A stretch of DNA of 64,000 nt, taken from Runella zeae DSM 19591. Its GTDB lineage: Bacteria; Bacteroidota; Bacteroidia; Cytophagales; Spirosomataceae. The position numbers and the translations under genes were made by a program. Under the pieces are notes generated by a model. It saw only the letters and a program-made list of their open reading frames with translations, was not told the origin of the DNA and searched no databases. The stretch's first letter is position 1, and each line of letters starts with the position of its first letter. The stretch covers positions 185,522-249,521 of the forward strand of contig NZ_KE384040.1 in assembly GCF_000423565.1 (NCBI RefSeq), read 5' to 3'. Positions 26,616 to 34,566 of the stretch are shown here, in pieces.

Positions 26616-27745
26616 AACTCTAAAATCAGGCGTTTGAGTTCGTCGTTGCTAGGATAGTGTACTCTGAGCAAAAAAGCCAGATAATCAGCTGCCGTTCCAG
26701 CGGTGTTTTTGACGGGATTGAGCCATACCAATCGCTGTGTGGTGTTTTTGATGGTATTTATTAAATTCAAAAACACAGACAGTCGCTCACTGTCGAATCG
26801 GCGACGGGCGGCTCCTGCGTCGCTGAAAAACACAATCGCCGTTTGTTTGTTACAGTTTTTCAAAATAGCCGATAAGGTTTTGATTTCGGTATGGGAGCGA
26901 TTAGTGAAAAATTTAAAATCGGCTTCTTCTGGCGAGGGATAATCATGGAAAAAATACTGCTCAGTCCGCTGAATATTGGGCGTAGTGCGCACAATATCAA
27001 GTAATTGTCTTTCCCAAACCTCATAGGGCAACATCGACCCGCCGTGGTCAGAAAACCAAATCACTTGCTGCGTACCCACATTTTGACGATGATAAGGAAG
27101 TTTATTGATGATGCCTTCGCGGGCTACTTGCTGTACCAATGCGGATACATCTAGGCGGTTGGTGGTGCGTTTTTGGGTCGGAACGCGCATTTTGCGCCAA
27201 TTTTGCGCTGTTTTGCGTACCGTAAAAGGGATGTGCTTTTGTTCAGAAAAGATAAAACTTACCTCCTTGGCCGAGAAAGTGTGTGGTGTTTCAGTAGCCC
27301 AACTTTCTCCTTGACCGCTGTCGATGTTGAGTGCCACTTCTATGGTGTCAAAATTCAAAGAAGGAGGCGAAGCCGTCGGTGGTGCGGGTGTTGGAGAAGG
27401 AGTAGGGGATTCAGGAGGTGGCGAAGCGACGTGCTGTGGTGAAGAAAAGGCTTCTTCTGGAATATAACTGTCGCTGTTGTTTACGGAAGCTTTTGAGAGT
27501 TGGGTTGGAAGAAACTGTTCAGGCACTTTGGTATAGTAGTATTCAAACAATTCCTCAAATTCTCCGCGCTGACTAGGCCGACTTAGCCAAACGGTTTTAC
27601 AGAAATTCAACAATTCTGCCTTGGTTTCAAATTTTGACAAAATAAATCCTCTCAAAAACAATTCGTATTGTTCCCAACCCAACTCCCACCCACGGCTGCG
27701 TAGAACTTGGAAAAAATCATAAAAGAGCGCCGTTGGTTTTGCCAT
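26612..27745 (-). CDS. vWA-domain protein of the MoxR-vWA conflict operon
   Basis: A 377-aa protein. Residues 1-80 form a helical module (FFQVLRSRGWELGWEQYELFLRGF...LCKTVWLSRP-like), as found in MoxR-linked CoxE/vWA partners. Residues 108-129 are a Pro/Ser/Thr-rich linker. Residues about 226-377 are a vWA fold. VIWFSDHGGSM (D233...S237) stands in place of the MIDAS DxSxS, with one position changed (Gly235 for Ser), and IVFFSDAGAARRR contains the later MIDAS Asp (D309). Metal binding is therefore uncertain. The stop overlaps the start of the 1026-aa gene (ATGA, 4 nt), which indicates translational coupling. MoxR ATPases remodel vWA partners; here the complex probably gates an effector. Confidence 0.75.
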   Translation of the reverse strand: MAKPTALFYDFFQVLRSRGWELGWEQYELFLRGFILSKFETKAELLNFCKTVWLSRPSQRGEFEELFEYYYTKVPEQFLPTQLSKASVNNSDSYIPEEAFSSPQHVASPPPESPTPSPTPAPPTASPPSLNFDTIEVALNIDSGQGESWATETPHTFSAKEVSFIFSEQKHIPFTVRKTAQNWRKMRVPTQKRTTNRLDVSALVQQVAREGIINKLPYHRQNVGTQQVIWFSDHGGSMLPYEVWERQLLDIVRTTPNIQRTEQYFFHDYPSPEEADFKFFTNRSHTEIKTLSAILKNCNKQTAIVFFSDAGAARRRFDSERLSVFLNLINTIKNTTQRLVWLNPVKNTAGTAADYLAFLLRVHYPSNDELKRLILEL

Positions 27746-27842
27746 AAATTTTTAAGTAGAATACTGTTTGGGAATCCCTAAAACCCCCTGCCTTTGGGGT
27801 ACGCAAAATAAAGAAGAAACTTCTCGTATAGGTAGCCCGAAA

Positions 27843-28862
27843 CTAACGGTTGGATTTATAATCGTCTAAAGTTTTGAAAAGCACTTCTGGAAAAAGAATA
27901 TTCGTAAGTTCTTCTTTATCATTGAGTTGAAGGCGTGGTTTGTCGGTCAAATAATAATAGTGAATCACACGTAGCCAATCCAACAGCTCACTCGTGGAGG
28001 GAAGTTTATCGGTCGTTTGGATGCTCGACATTTTTTGGCGTAGTTCCCCAAATTGTACGATGATACTTTCGATAAGTGGCTCAGGAAGAGCTATTTCAAA
28101 GAGTTTTTCTTGCGCTTTTGCCTTAGCGGCGACAATCTTAAACAAATCATCGGGACTCGGAAAATCGATATAATGAAATACGCAACGGCGCAAAAAAGCG
28201 CTAGGAAGGTCTTTTTCGTCGTTGCTTGTGATGATGATAATGGGCGATTGCTTGGCTTTGATTTCTTCGTTGGTTTCGGGAATAAAAAAGCGCTTCTGGT
28301 CTAGTTCAAGCAACAAGTCGTTAGGAAAATCAAGGTCGGCTTTGTCGATTTCATCGATAAGCAATACGGCGGGAGCTTGGGGGGTAGAGTACAAAAAAGC
28401 CTTGCCCAATGGACCAAATCTGCGGTATTTTTTGAGGTCTTCATTTTCTGCCAAATCATCTCCTCTAGGAATATTAGCTTCGCGTAGGCGCGCCAAGTGG
28501 TCAAATTGATAAAGTCCTTCGGTGACTTTGGTGGTAGATTTGATAAACCACTCAAAATAATACCGCCGATACTGTCGTCCGTACATTTCGTACGCCAAAG
28601 CCTGTGCTAGGCGCGTTTTGCCCGAACCCGGCTCGCCCATCAAAAGTAAAGGGCGACCTAGCAAGCGGGCGTATTCGACGGCAGCCACTAGCTCCTTACT
28701 CGGAAAATACGCCGGAATCACCTCCTCGATTTTGTCGTCTTTTTGGCTTTTTTCCGCGATTTTCTCTTCTATTTCATCATTACTTGGCAGTTTGTAGCGT
28801 AGTTTGATGGTTTCGTTGAGTTTTTCACCTTGGTAGGTGAGTTTAGAGTTGGAGAGTATCAT
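27843..28862 (-). CDS. MoxR-type AAA+ ATPase
   Basis: A 339-aa AAA+ ATPase of the MoxR group. Walker A is GEPGSGKT (76-83), Walker B is AVLLIDEIDKADLDFP (B core 167-173), sensor 1 is IIIITSNDEKDLPSAFLRRC with the likely Arg finger, and a C-terminal lid follows. The insertion YFEWFIKSTTKVTEGLYQFDHLARLREAN between A and B is typical of the conflict-system MoxR branch rather than of BatA-operon MoxR. Its start overlaps the CHAT gene stop by 4 nt. A 97-nt gap to the vWA gene holds only a short ACCCC/GGGGT hairpin followed by TTTTAGG. It probably powers assembly or activation of the vWA protein. Confidence 0.85.
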   Translation of the reverse strand: MILSNSKLTYQGEKLNETIKLRYKLPSNDEIEEKIAEKSQKDDKIEEVIPAYFPSKELVAAVEYARLLGRPLLLMGEPGSGKTRLAQALAYEMYGRQYRRYYFEWFIKSTTKVTEGLYQFDHLARLREANIPRGDDLAENEDLKKYRRFGPLGKAFLYSTPQAPAVLLIDEIDKADLDFPNDLLLELDQKRFFIPETNEEIKAKQSPIIIITSNDEKDLPSAFLRRCVFHYIDFPSPDDLFKIVAAKAKAQEKLFEIALPEPLIESIIVQFGELRQKMSSIQTTDKLPSTSELLDWLRVIHYYYLTDKPRLQLNDKEELTNILFPEVLFKTLDDYKSNR

Positions 28863-30805
28863 GAGAGTTTTAAGACTTGATCTTCAATAATTCGTACGAA
28901 TTTTGGACTAATCGATTCACAAATTTTAATCATGGCCGTTTTGCGGCGGGCATTGACAATCTGTGTTTTGTTGTTTTTTATATTAAGCTCAAATTCTGGT
29001 GTGATTTTTTTATAAGTCATTTCTTTCTGTCCATACCATTGGTTGAATTCAGACTCAGAAAGTGGGGTAATAGGCGATATCTTTTCAATTTGAATAGCTT
29101 CGTCGTCAGTGGTTAGAGGCAAACTCAAAAGATGTGTGTCATAATTAAGGACAAAAATCATGATAGGATATTGCAATTGGTAGCCATTATTGCGGCTGCG
29201 TTGCTGGTAAAGTTGGGTAATTTCTGCCCAAAATTGATTCAAAATAGCGCTTTGGTATAGATTTGCAGAAATAAGGTCTATATTATCAAAAACTAGGATA
29301 AAAGGTTCTTTTCTGTCTAAAATAGCTTGAGCACATTCAGATGCCATAGTTTGAAAATTACTAGGAAATTTTTTTAAAAGCATGGAGTAAAGCGAACCTA
29401 TGAGTTGTAGTTCGTTGCTAATGCTTTGATTGCCTGCTACTTTTATGGATTCTATTTTAACGTTTGAAGCTACACCCATTCTTTTTTTGATAGTCTTGAC
29501 CAGCAAAGTTTGAGCACAGTCGATACTGCCTTCAATAAGGGTAAAAAACAATTTAGGTTTTCCTGCTATAAAATTCTTCTTTTCTTGTTCAAAATCTAGG
29601 CTTTCTAAGTCGCTTACGAGTGTATTTTCATTGATTTGAAGTTCTAAAAATAAAGGAAGCTCCACACAAAATACCTTTTGGAAAAGGTCCATTGGATTGG
29701 CTGAAAGGGTGTTTTCGATGGCTTTCAGGGTTTTAAGCCAGTTTCCTATTCCTTTGCTAGAAGGGAATGTACGATTCTCGTCAAAAATAGACGAAATCAA
29801 TGTTTTGGCTAGTTCATAAGTGTCATCTATTTTTACGAAGATGTGTTGTTTGTTGGATAGGAGGTTCTTTTCATTAGCAAATTGGATATATGATCTCAAT
29901 TCACCATAATTTCCGTCTAGGAAGTGCAGTATAAAGTTGGCAGCATTCCATTCTGCCAAAAAATCTTCAAAAGAGGGAGTTTCATTTTCATTTATATCCC
30001 AAACTCCATTGGTAATCACATCCAACTGAGCGCTTCCATGTAATTGTAGAGGTTTGTAATACTCTTTGATTTGACGGCCATACAAGCAAAAAACCTTTTT
30101 ACGGCTATCGTCGCTGGCTTCGCTCAAAATATATTTTTTGGGAGGTAGCAAGCACCACTTTTGAACTTCTTCAGTGGCGTTTTCATGGTATATCTCCCAC
30201 GCAAACTCTTGATTTTGAGCATGAGGAGGGGACTTTAATCCCCGAAAATGATACTGTTTGGAAAGTAAAGCAGGATTGGTTTTGAAAAAAATACTGGTTT
30301 CTTCAAAAGCTGCGAGTAGGGTTTTGCCTGCTTGTCCGCCGAGGGTTTCATAAAACTTAGCGGCAATCAGCGAAGCGTCATGGTCGCCGACTTTATCGGT
30401 AGTACCTACTACAATAGGCACGCCTGCATTGCTAAGCTCTTTGGCTATTTCGCCTGAATAACAGCTGTTTAGGAAAATGATTTTAAGGTTTTTTTGATTT
30501 TTGAGGTAAGCTACCAAATCCTCTTTTTCGAGCAAAGTGGGTACGCCATTTTGTTGGCTGATGATAGCTTCTTTATTTGAATGCCCAATATAGTGTATCA
30601 TCCTGATTTGGGATGAGATGTAGGCATCGTTGAATTCGGAGGCTAGTTTTTTGAACGAAAAGTCGGAAACTTCACGCCAATCGGCATAGCCTTTTTGGCG
30701 GGCTTTGTTAAGGGCATTTTGAATGGAATCGATTTCTTCGCCCACTTGAGGCAAGGGCGCGGAGGCTATATTGGCATGACCTATGATAATAATACTGGGC
30801 ATCAT
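28859..30805 (-). CDS. CHAT protease - TIR-like - inactive STAND ATPase fusion
   Basis: A 648-aa protein, first gene of the operon. Residues 1-175 are a CHAT (caspase-clan) protease with an intact dyad: His75 in MIHYIGHSNKEA and Cys115 in FLNSCYSGEI. The C-terminal DHDASLIAAKFYETLGGQAGKTLLAAFEE is the family's closing helix. Residues about 237-345 look like a TIR-like domain (KVFCLYGRQIKEYY...FEDFLAEWNAANFILHFLDGNYGELRSYIQ). Residues about 380-590 resemble a STAND NTPase with a ruined P-loop (FFTLIEGSIDCAQTL) but a readable Walker-B-like block FILVFDNIDL (503-511), i.e. an iSTAND. The protein probably cleaves a target once the MoxR/vWA/VMAP partners sense an invader. No signal peptide is present, so it acts in the cytoplasm. 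Confidence 0.75.
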   Translation of the reverse strand: MMPSIIIIGHANIASAPLPQVGEEIDSIQNALNKARQKGYADWREVSDFSFKKLASEFNDAYISSQIRMIHYIGHSNKEAIISQQNGVPTLLEKEDLVAYLKNQKNLKIIFLNSCYSGEIAKELSNAGVPIVVGTTDKVGDHDASLIAAKFYETLGGQAGKTLLAAFEETSIFFKTNPALLSKQYHFRGLKSPPHAQNQEFAWEIYHENATEEVQKWCLLPPKKYILSEASDDSRKKVFCLYGRQIKEYYKPLQLHGSAQLDVITNGVWDINENETPSFEDFLAEWNAANFILHFLDGNYGELRSYIQFANEKNLLSNKQHIFVKIDDTYELAKTLISSIFDENRTFPSSKGIGNWLKTLKAIENTLSANPMDLFQKVFCVELPLFLELQINENTLVSDLESLDFEQEKKNFIAGKPKLFFTLIEGSIDCAQTLLVKTIKKRMGVASNVKIESIKVAGNQSISNELQLIGSLYSMLLKKFPSNFQTMASECAQAILDRKEPFILVFDNIDLISANLYQSAILNQFWAEITQLYQQRSRNNGYQLQYPIMIFVLNYDTHLLSLPLTTDDEAIQIEKISPITPLSESEFNQWYGQKEMTYKKITPEFELNIKNNKTQIVNARRKTAMIKICESISPKFVRIIEDQVLKLS

Positions 30806-30904
30806 TGAGATGGATTCTTCATTTGTAAAAGGCTGTTCAATTTTGTTTTTAATGAATCAACAAGTTACCAATTTTTCATGACATATTGAAAATACCCCAC
30901 GTAG

Positions 30905-31034
30905 AGACGTTGCACTGCAACGTCTTATTTGTTGCAATGTCTTATTACTGCAACGTCTTATTGCTGCAACGCCTTACATTTACAACGTTTTGGACAGCCA
31001 ATGTGGTAGCAACGTTGCACTGCAACGTTGCTAC
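30905..31034. repeat. Palindromes flanking a 16-bp tandem array between divergent genes
   Basis: AGACGTTGC-act-GCAACGTCT (30905-30925) opens the region and GTAGCAACGTTGC-act-GCAACGTTGCTAC (31006-31034) closes it. Between them lie about five imperfect copies of a 15-17-bp unit (TGCAACGTCTTATT and variants), from about 30916 to 30995. It fills most of the 300-bp gap between the conflict operon and the gene at 31106. It could be a REP-type mobile palindrome that expanded, or a multi-site operator. Confidence 0.75.
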
Positions 31035-31046
31035 GGAATCCTTGTG

Positions 31047-31077
31047 TTGTTATTTATGGAATAAAATATTACCTTTC
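31047..31077 (+). promoter_or_regulatory. Predicted promoter of the gene at 31106
   Basis: TTG (31047-31049), a 20-nt spacer and TACCTTTC (31070-31077, one mismatch to TAnnTTTG) form a Bacteroidota promoter. It starts 12 nt after the last palindrome of the repeat array and about 30 nt before the ATG. Confidence 0.5.
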
Positions 31078-31105
31078 TATTCCAAAAAATTTAACAGATT
31101 TCGTT

Positions 31106-31876
31106 ATGAATATTCATCAATTCTATCTTAAACATATGGCCAAGCAGACGGGCTACCGCGCTACTTGGGAGCCCAATCGACCGTTGTTTGTGGGAGCGAT
31201 TGGCAAATTAGAAAGAGGTGTTTTTACGATTTTTACCAATCTCGAAAAAGAAGGTATCATCCCAGAAGTAGTTGAAGATGAGACCGAAGGGTTTTGGGAT
31301 TATACTTCCTATGATTCGGTATCAATCAATTTTAAATTGGCCGGACAAGCGCCTCTAGCGGGCAGTGCACTTACAGATGCGGACGCGGGTGTTACGATTG
31401 ATTTCAAGAATAATGAGGCAGTGGTGTTTCAGGCCGATAAAACCCTGACCCACCAAATCATCAACATGGCCGAAATCGAAAAAGCAATCATTGAAAAATA
31501 CCGAAAAGACGAATGGCCCAAAGATTGGCTGATAGTAGTGCAGCTTATTGAAGCCGAATCGGCCACTATTATTATCTCAAATAGCAGCAACAATCAGATT
31601 GATTTAAAAGCAGAAGCCAATGTAGGAACCTCTCATTTGAAACTAACCGACGCTTCACTTGGGCTACATGTAGTAAGAGAGCAAGGAAGTAGCTTTAAAA
31701 TTCTGGCCAAAAACGGCATTATGCCTTTGTACCGAGTCATGGGCATCAGGCATCCGCTTTTTGGAAAACCTGGCCTTTCGACCAAAAGCCTTACTGAAGA
31801 AATGGACGGAGTATTGGAAGTGCAGGACTTTGACCCAGAAGAGCTAAACAGCGTAGATGTAGAAACAAATGGATAG
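31106..31876 (+). CDS. Unknown cytoplasmic protein beside the conflict operon, 256 aa
   Basis: I use ATG 31106 (MNIHQFYLKHMAKQTGYRAT); a later ATG at 31136 is possible. The protein has no signal peptide or membrane helix. It begins with an amphipathic helix, GYRATWEPNRPLFVGAIGKLERGVFTIFTNLE, and continues with long alternating beta strands (SVSINFKLAGQAPLAG, GVTIDFKNNEAVVFQA, WLIVVQLIEAESATIIISNSSN), then ends in a flexible acidic tail. I do not recognise a family with certainty. The layout (N-terminal helix, extended beta sheet, C-terminal tail) could suit a pore-forming or protease-activated protein, but it lacks the N-terminal Cys expected of bacterial gasdermins. It is divergent from the CHAT gene across a repeat array. 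It has its own promoter and terminator. Confidence 0.6.
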   Translation: MNIHQFYLKHMAKQTGYRATWEPNRPLFVGAIGKLERGVFTIFTNLEKEGIIPEVVEDETEGFWDYTSYDSVSINFKLAGQAPLAGSALTDADAGVTIDFKNNEAVVFQADKTLTHQIINMAEIEKAIIEKYRKDEWPKDWLIVVQLIEAESATIIISNSSNNQIDLKAEANVGTSHLKLTDASLGLHVVREQGSSFKILAKNGIMPLYRVMGIRHPLFGKPGLSTKSLTEEMDGVLEVQDFDPEELNSVDVETNG

Positions 31877-31899
31877 GGATTTGTGTTAAAACAAAGGCA

Positions 31900-31920
31900 A
31901 ACAGCTTTGGGCTGTTTTTT
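31900..31920 (+). terminator. Intrinsic terminator
   Basis: AACAGC and GCTGTT pair around a 5-nt loop, followed by TTTT, 23 nt after the stop at 31876. It separates the unknown gene from crtW. Confidence 0.65.
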
Positions 31921-31937
31921 ACTCAAATCTCTTCGAA

Positions 31938-32669
31938 ATGCATTCGATTCCTGTTATCAAACCTAGCGATATTGGCAACCGAGGTCTCTGGATTGCCTTT
32001 ATTGTGTTGGGTTGTTGGGGAGGAAGTTTATGGTTTTTACTCCACTATCCTCTTCATTTCACTGACCCCTTTGTATATTTGTTTGTGCTAGTTCAGATGC
32101 ATCTTTATACGGGGGTGTTTATCACAGCGCACGATGCTATTCATGGCGTAGTGTCGCCTCGTTATAAGTCTCTGAATTATTGGATTGGTTTTGTAAGTGC
32201 TTCATTGTTTGCTTTCAACAATTTTAAAACACTTTCATCGAAGCATCATTTGCATCATAAGCACGCTGCTACAGCTGATGACCCCGATTATCATGACGGG
32301 CATCCCCATTTTTTTCTGTGGTTTGTGGCGTTTGCCAAAGAGTACATCTCGATTGGACAGATTGTGTTGATGGCGATTACGTACAATATCCTCAAACTAT
32401 GGTTTCCGTGGGAAAACCTTGTTGTGTTTTGGATGATTCCCGCCGTGTTGAGTACCTTTCAATTGTTTTATTTTGGGACTTATTTGCCCCACAGAGGAGA
32501 ACACCAAAATCCGCCTCTCAATGCCCGCAGCCAATCACTCAATCACCTAAAGGCATTTTTGAGTTGTTATTTTTTTGGGTATCATTTGGAGCACCATGCG
32601 TATCCATATCTGCCGTGGTGGCAACTTCCCAAGGCTCGTGAAAAAGTAGAACAGGCCATGCAGGGATAG
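31938..32669 (+). CDS. crtW: Membrane fatty-acid-desaturase-fold protein, probable beta-carotene ketolase
   Basis: A 243-aa integral membrane di-iron enzyme. Three histidine boxes are clear: HDAIH (in FITAHDAIHGVVSP), HHLHH (SSKHHLHHKHAATADDPDYH) and HLEHH (YFFGYHLEHHAYPYLPWWQLP), plus YFGTYLPHRG between boxes two and three. This arrangement is that of CrtW-type beta-carotene 4-ketolases, which add keto groups to beta-ionone rings, as in the flexixanthin and related pigments of Cytophagales. CrtZ-type hydroxylases and ordinary desaturases differ in spacing and in the LPHRG motif. No other carotenoid gene is adjacent, so the call rests on motifs alone. Confidence 0.75.
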   Translation: MHSIPVIKPSDIGNRGLWIAFIVLGCWGGSLWFLLHYPLHFTDPFVYLFVLVQMHLYTGVFITAHDAIHGVVSPRYKSLNYWIGFVSASLFAFNNFKTLSSKHHLHHKHAATADDPDYHDGHPHFFLWFVAFAKEYISIGQIVLMAITYNILKLWFPWENLVVFWMIPAVLSTFQLFYFGTYLPHRGEHQNPPLNARSQSLNHLKAFLSCYFFGYHLEHHAYPYLPWWQLPKAREKVEQAMQG

Positions 32670-32699
32670 TACTAAGGGGCCAAATTGGGAAGTTTGCTC

Positions 32700-32707
32700 T
32701 ATCTTTG
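32700..32707 (+). promoter_or_regulatory. Predicted -7 element of the GT-C gene
   Basis: TATCTTTG matches TAnnTTTG. It overlaps the possible TTG start at 32705, so translation must begin further on; ATG 32726 fits. Confidence 0.45.
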
Positions 32708-32725
32708 GAGTCTAATCTTGGGCCT

Positions 32726-33862
32726 ATGATGCAACATCCTCCCCGACTTCTCACGCCTTCACTTTTGGTTTTACAATTTTTAGTAATTGTAGGTGTGGTT
32801 TGGCTCAAATTAAGAGCAAATGCTTCTTATTTCATAACGCCCGATTCGCAATACTATCTGCAAGCGGCCCACAATCTGCTGAAAGGCAAGGGTTATGTGA
32901 TTGATTTTGAGGGTAAAGAAACTTTCTGCGCTATATGGCCCGTAGGATACGCTTGTTGTATTGCCGGAGTATCTTGGCTTACCACTTTTCCGCTCGAAAT
33001 AGCTTCAAAATGCGTGAACCTCGCAGCTGTAGGAGGTTGCTTTTGGTTGATATACAGAAGGTTTTCGGATAAAGCCTGGTTTGTGGGGTTAGGATTGATG
33101 AGTTCTTCTTTCATACAATTATACACCAACACTTGGTCAGAGGCATTGTTTATCTTTTTTGTATTGGGATTTGCATTTTCGTTTGAAAAAAAAAATCAAA
33201 TCCAAATATCCGCGCACGAGTTAGAGTGGATGGTTTGGCTGATAGGAGCTTTTTTGGTGCGCTATGCTGCCGTCTTTTTGTTTATTCCGTTGATTTGGTA
33301 CAAAAAATGGCGCGTTGTTCTTTTCTATTCATTGTTTATTGGGATTTATCTCAGTTATAATTTTTATCATACACACACTTTTACGGGAGGGCATGGTTTT
33401 TGGCCCGAAGAAGCTTTTTTATCTCGAATTGTTAGAGGGCTTAGTGGAGTGGGTGAAGAGGTTTTGTTTTTTGCTTTGAGAGATTGGGATTTGAAAACTA
33501 TTGTCTCAAACTCGCCGCTCAAATGGGTGATTTATGGGGTGGTTTTGGCTCAACTTGCACTCGTGGGAGTTGTGCTTTGGAAGTTGTTTTTTATTGAAAA
33601 AGACAAACCTAAGAAGCATTTCTCTGGAAAAATAGTACTAGAAATAGCCTTCGCTTATTTGTTTTTTACAATCATCATTTATCTTACGGATGAATCTATT
33701 GAGAGCTTGTATTTCAGGCGATTAGTGCCATTTTCTGCGTTGTCGGTGGTGGCAGGATTGGGATGGGTTTCATCACAAAAAGCAATATTTGAGCAAACCA
33801 AATGGTATTTTGTCGTTTTCTTTGTGTTGTCGGTCGTTCATGCGATACCTAAAAGCTATTAA
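32726..33862 (+). CDS. Multi-pass membrane protein, GT-C glycosyltransferase-like
   Basis: A 378-aa protein with about nine or ten hydrophobic segments. The first loop reads YFITPDSQYYLQAAHNLLKGKGYVIDF. An acidic residue before a Tyr-rich segment in the first periplasmic loop is the hallmark of GT-C enzymes (PMT/ArnT/GT39-like), which transfer sugars from polyprenyl phosphate on the outer face of the inner membrane. Acceptor and donor cannot be read. The start at ATG 32726 is chosen because a promoter -7 box covers the more upstream TTG; ATG 32729 is equally possible. It ends 4 nt before thiamine pyrophosphokinase. Confidence 0.65.
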   Translation: MMQHPPRLLTPSLLVLQFLVIVGVVWLKLRANASYFITPDSQYYLQAAHNLLKGKGYVIDFEGKETFCAIWPVGYACCIAGVSWLTTFPLEIASKCVNLAAVGGCFWLIYRRFSDKAWFVGLGLMSSSFIQLYTNTWSEALFIFFVLGFAFSFEKKNQIQISAHELEWMVWLIGAFLVRYAAVFLFIPLIWYKKWRVVLFYSLFIGIYLSYNFYHTHTFTGGHGFWPEEAFLSRIVRGLSGVGEEVLFFALRDWDLKTIVSNSPLKWVIYGVVLAQLALVGVVLWKLFFIEKDKPKKHFSGKIVLEIAFAYLFFTIIIYLTDESIESLYFRRLVPFSALSVVAGLGWVSSQKAIFEQTKWYFVVFFVLSVVHAIPKSY

Positions 33863-33866
33863 CAAA

Positions 33867-34529
33867 ATGTCATCTCATCACATTGTCCGCGAAAAACAAG
33901 AACCTGCTCTGCTCATTGCCAACGGAGAAGGCTGTAGTTTTGAGCTTTTGGGGCAGCTATTAGAGTGGTCGCCGTTTGTGTTGGTACTTGATCACGCTAT
34001 TCATCGCGTGCTGGAGTTAGGTATCAAAGTCGATGCTTTGTTAGGAGATTTTGATAGAGATATTGATTTGGAAGAACTTCAAGCTAGCCAATATCCTTTG
34101 GAGATTGTGGAGGCTCCCGACCAAGACAAAACTGATTTAGAAAAGGGAATAGAATTTTTGATTGAACGAGGCTTCCCGGCGGTCAATATTGTATGGGCCA
34201 CGGGGCGTCGAGCTGACCATAGCCTTACCAACATGACCAATATCGTGCGCTACAAATCCCAGATTAAAATAGTGATGTTGGATGATTATTCTAAGATTTT
34301 TCCTTTGGTCGATACTTTTGAGAAATGGTACGAAAAAGGTACTCCTATTTCGCTCATACCGGTCGGGTTGGTGGAGGGCATCACTACCGAAGGACTCAAG
34401 TACAATCTTCAAGATGATTTTTTGAAATTGGGTTATCGTAGTGGTAATAGCAACGAGGCCGCAATGGATGGTTTTGTCAAAATTATGGCCCGAACGGGCG
34501 ATTTATTGATCATGGAATGTTGGGATTAA
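33867..34529 (+). CDS. Thiamine pyrophosphokinase
   Basis: A 220-aa cytoplasmic kinase that converts thiamine and ATP to thiamine diphosphate. Family motifs are all present: LLIANGEGCSFELLG, DALLGDFDRD (metal-binding Asp), the substrate block APDQDKTDLEKGIEFL, and ATGRRADHSLTNM (G-x-R-x-D-H). The C-terminal beta sandwich includes SLIPVGLVEGITTEGLKYNL. I use ATG 33867, 4 nt after the GT-C stop, because the longer frame lies inside that gene. No TPP riboswitch-like structure is visible upstream. It is followed closely by the dipeptide epimerase and is probably co-transcribed with it. Confidence 0.85.
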   Translation: MSSHHIVREKQEPALLIANGEGCSFELLGQLLEWSPFVLVLDHAIHRVLELGIKVDALLGDFDRDIDLEELQASQYPLEIVEAPDQDKTDLEKGIEFLIERGFPAVNIVWATGRRADHSLTNMTNIVRYKSQIKIVMLDDYSKIFPLVDTFEKWYEKGTPISLIPVGLVEGITTEGLKYNLQDDFLKLGYRSGNSNEAAMDGFVKIMARTGDLLIMECWD

Positions 34530-34566
34530 CCCATAAATATTAACCACAAAAACTACATTCATCAAC

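Noticed and set aside
26612..28862. Ordinary MoxR-BatA/CoxE stress or cofactor operon
   Set aside because: There are no BatA-D, CoxMSL or DUF58 genes. The partners are CHAT, TIR-like and LRR proteins, coupled by start-stop overlaps.
30905..31034. CRISPR array
   Set aside because: The repeats are short, imperfect and directly abutting with no unique spacers, and no cas genes are nearby.
31106..31876. Bacterial gasdermin
   Set aside because: The context beside a caspase-clan protease is tempting, but the N-terminus lacks the expected Cys and I cannot match any gasdermin motif. It remains only as a test in the findings.
33780..33866. TPP riboswitch before thiamine pyrophosphokinase
   Set aside because: The region lies inside the preceding coding sequence and shows no THI-element conserved cores.
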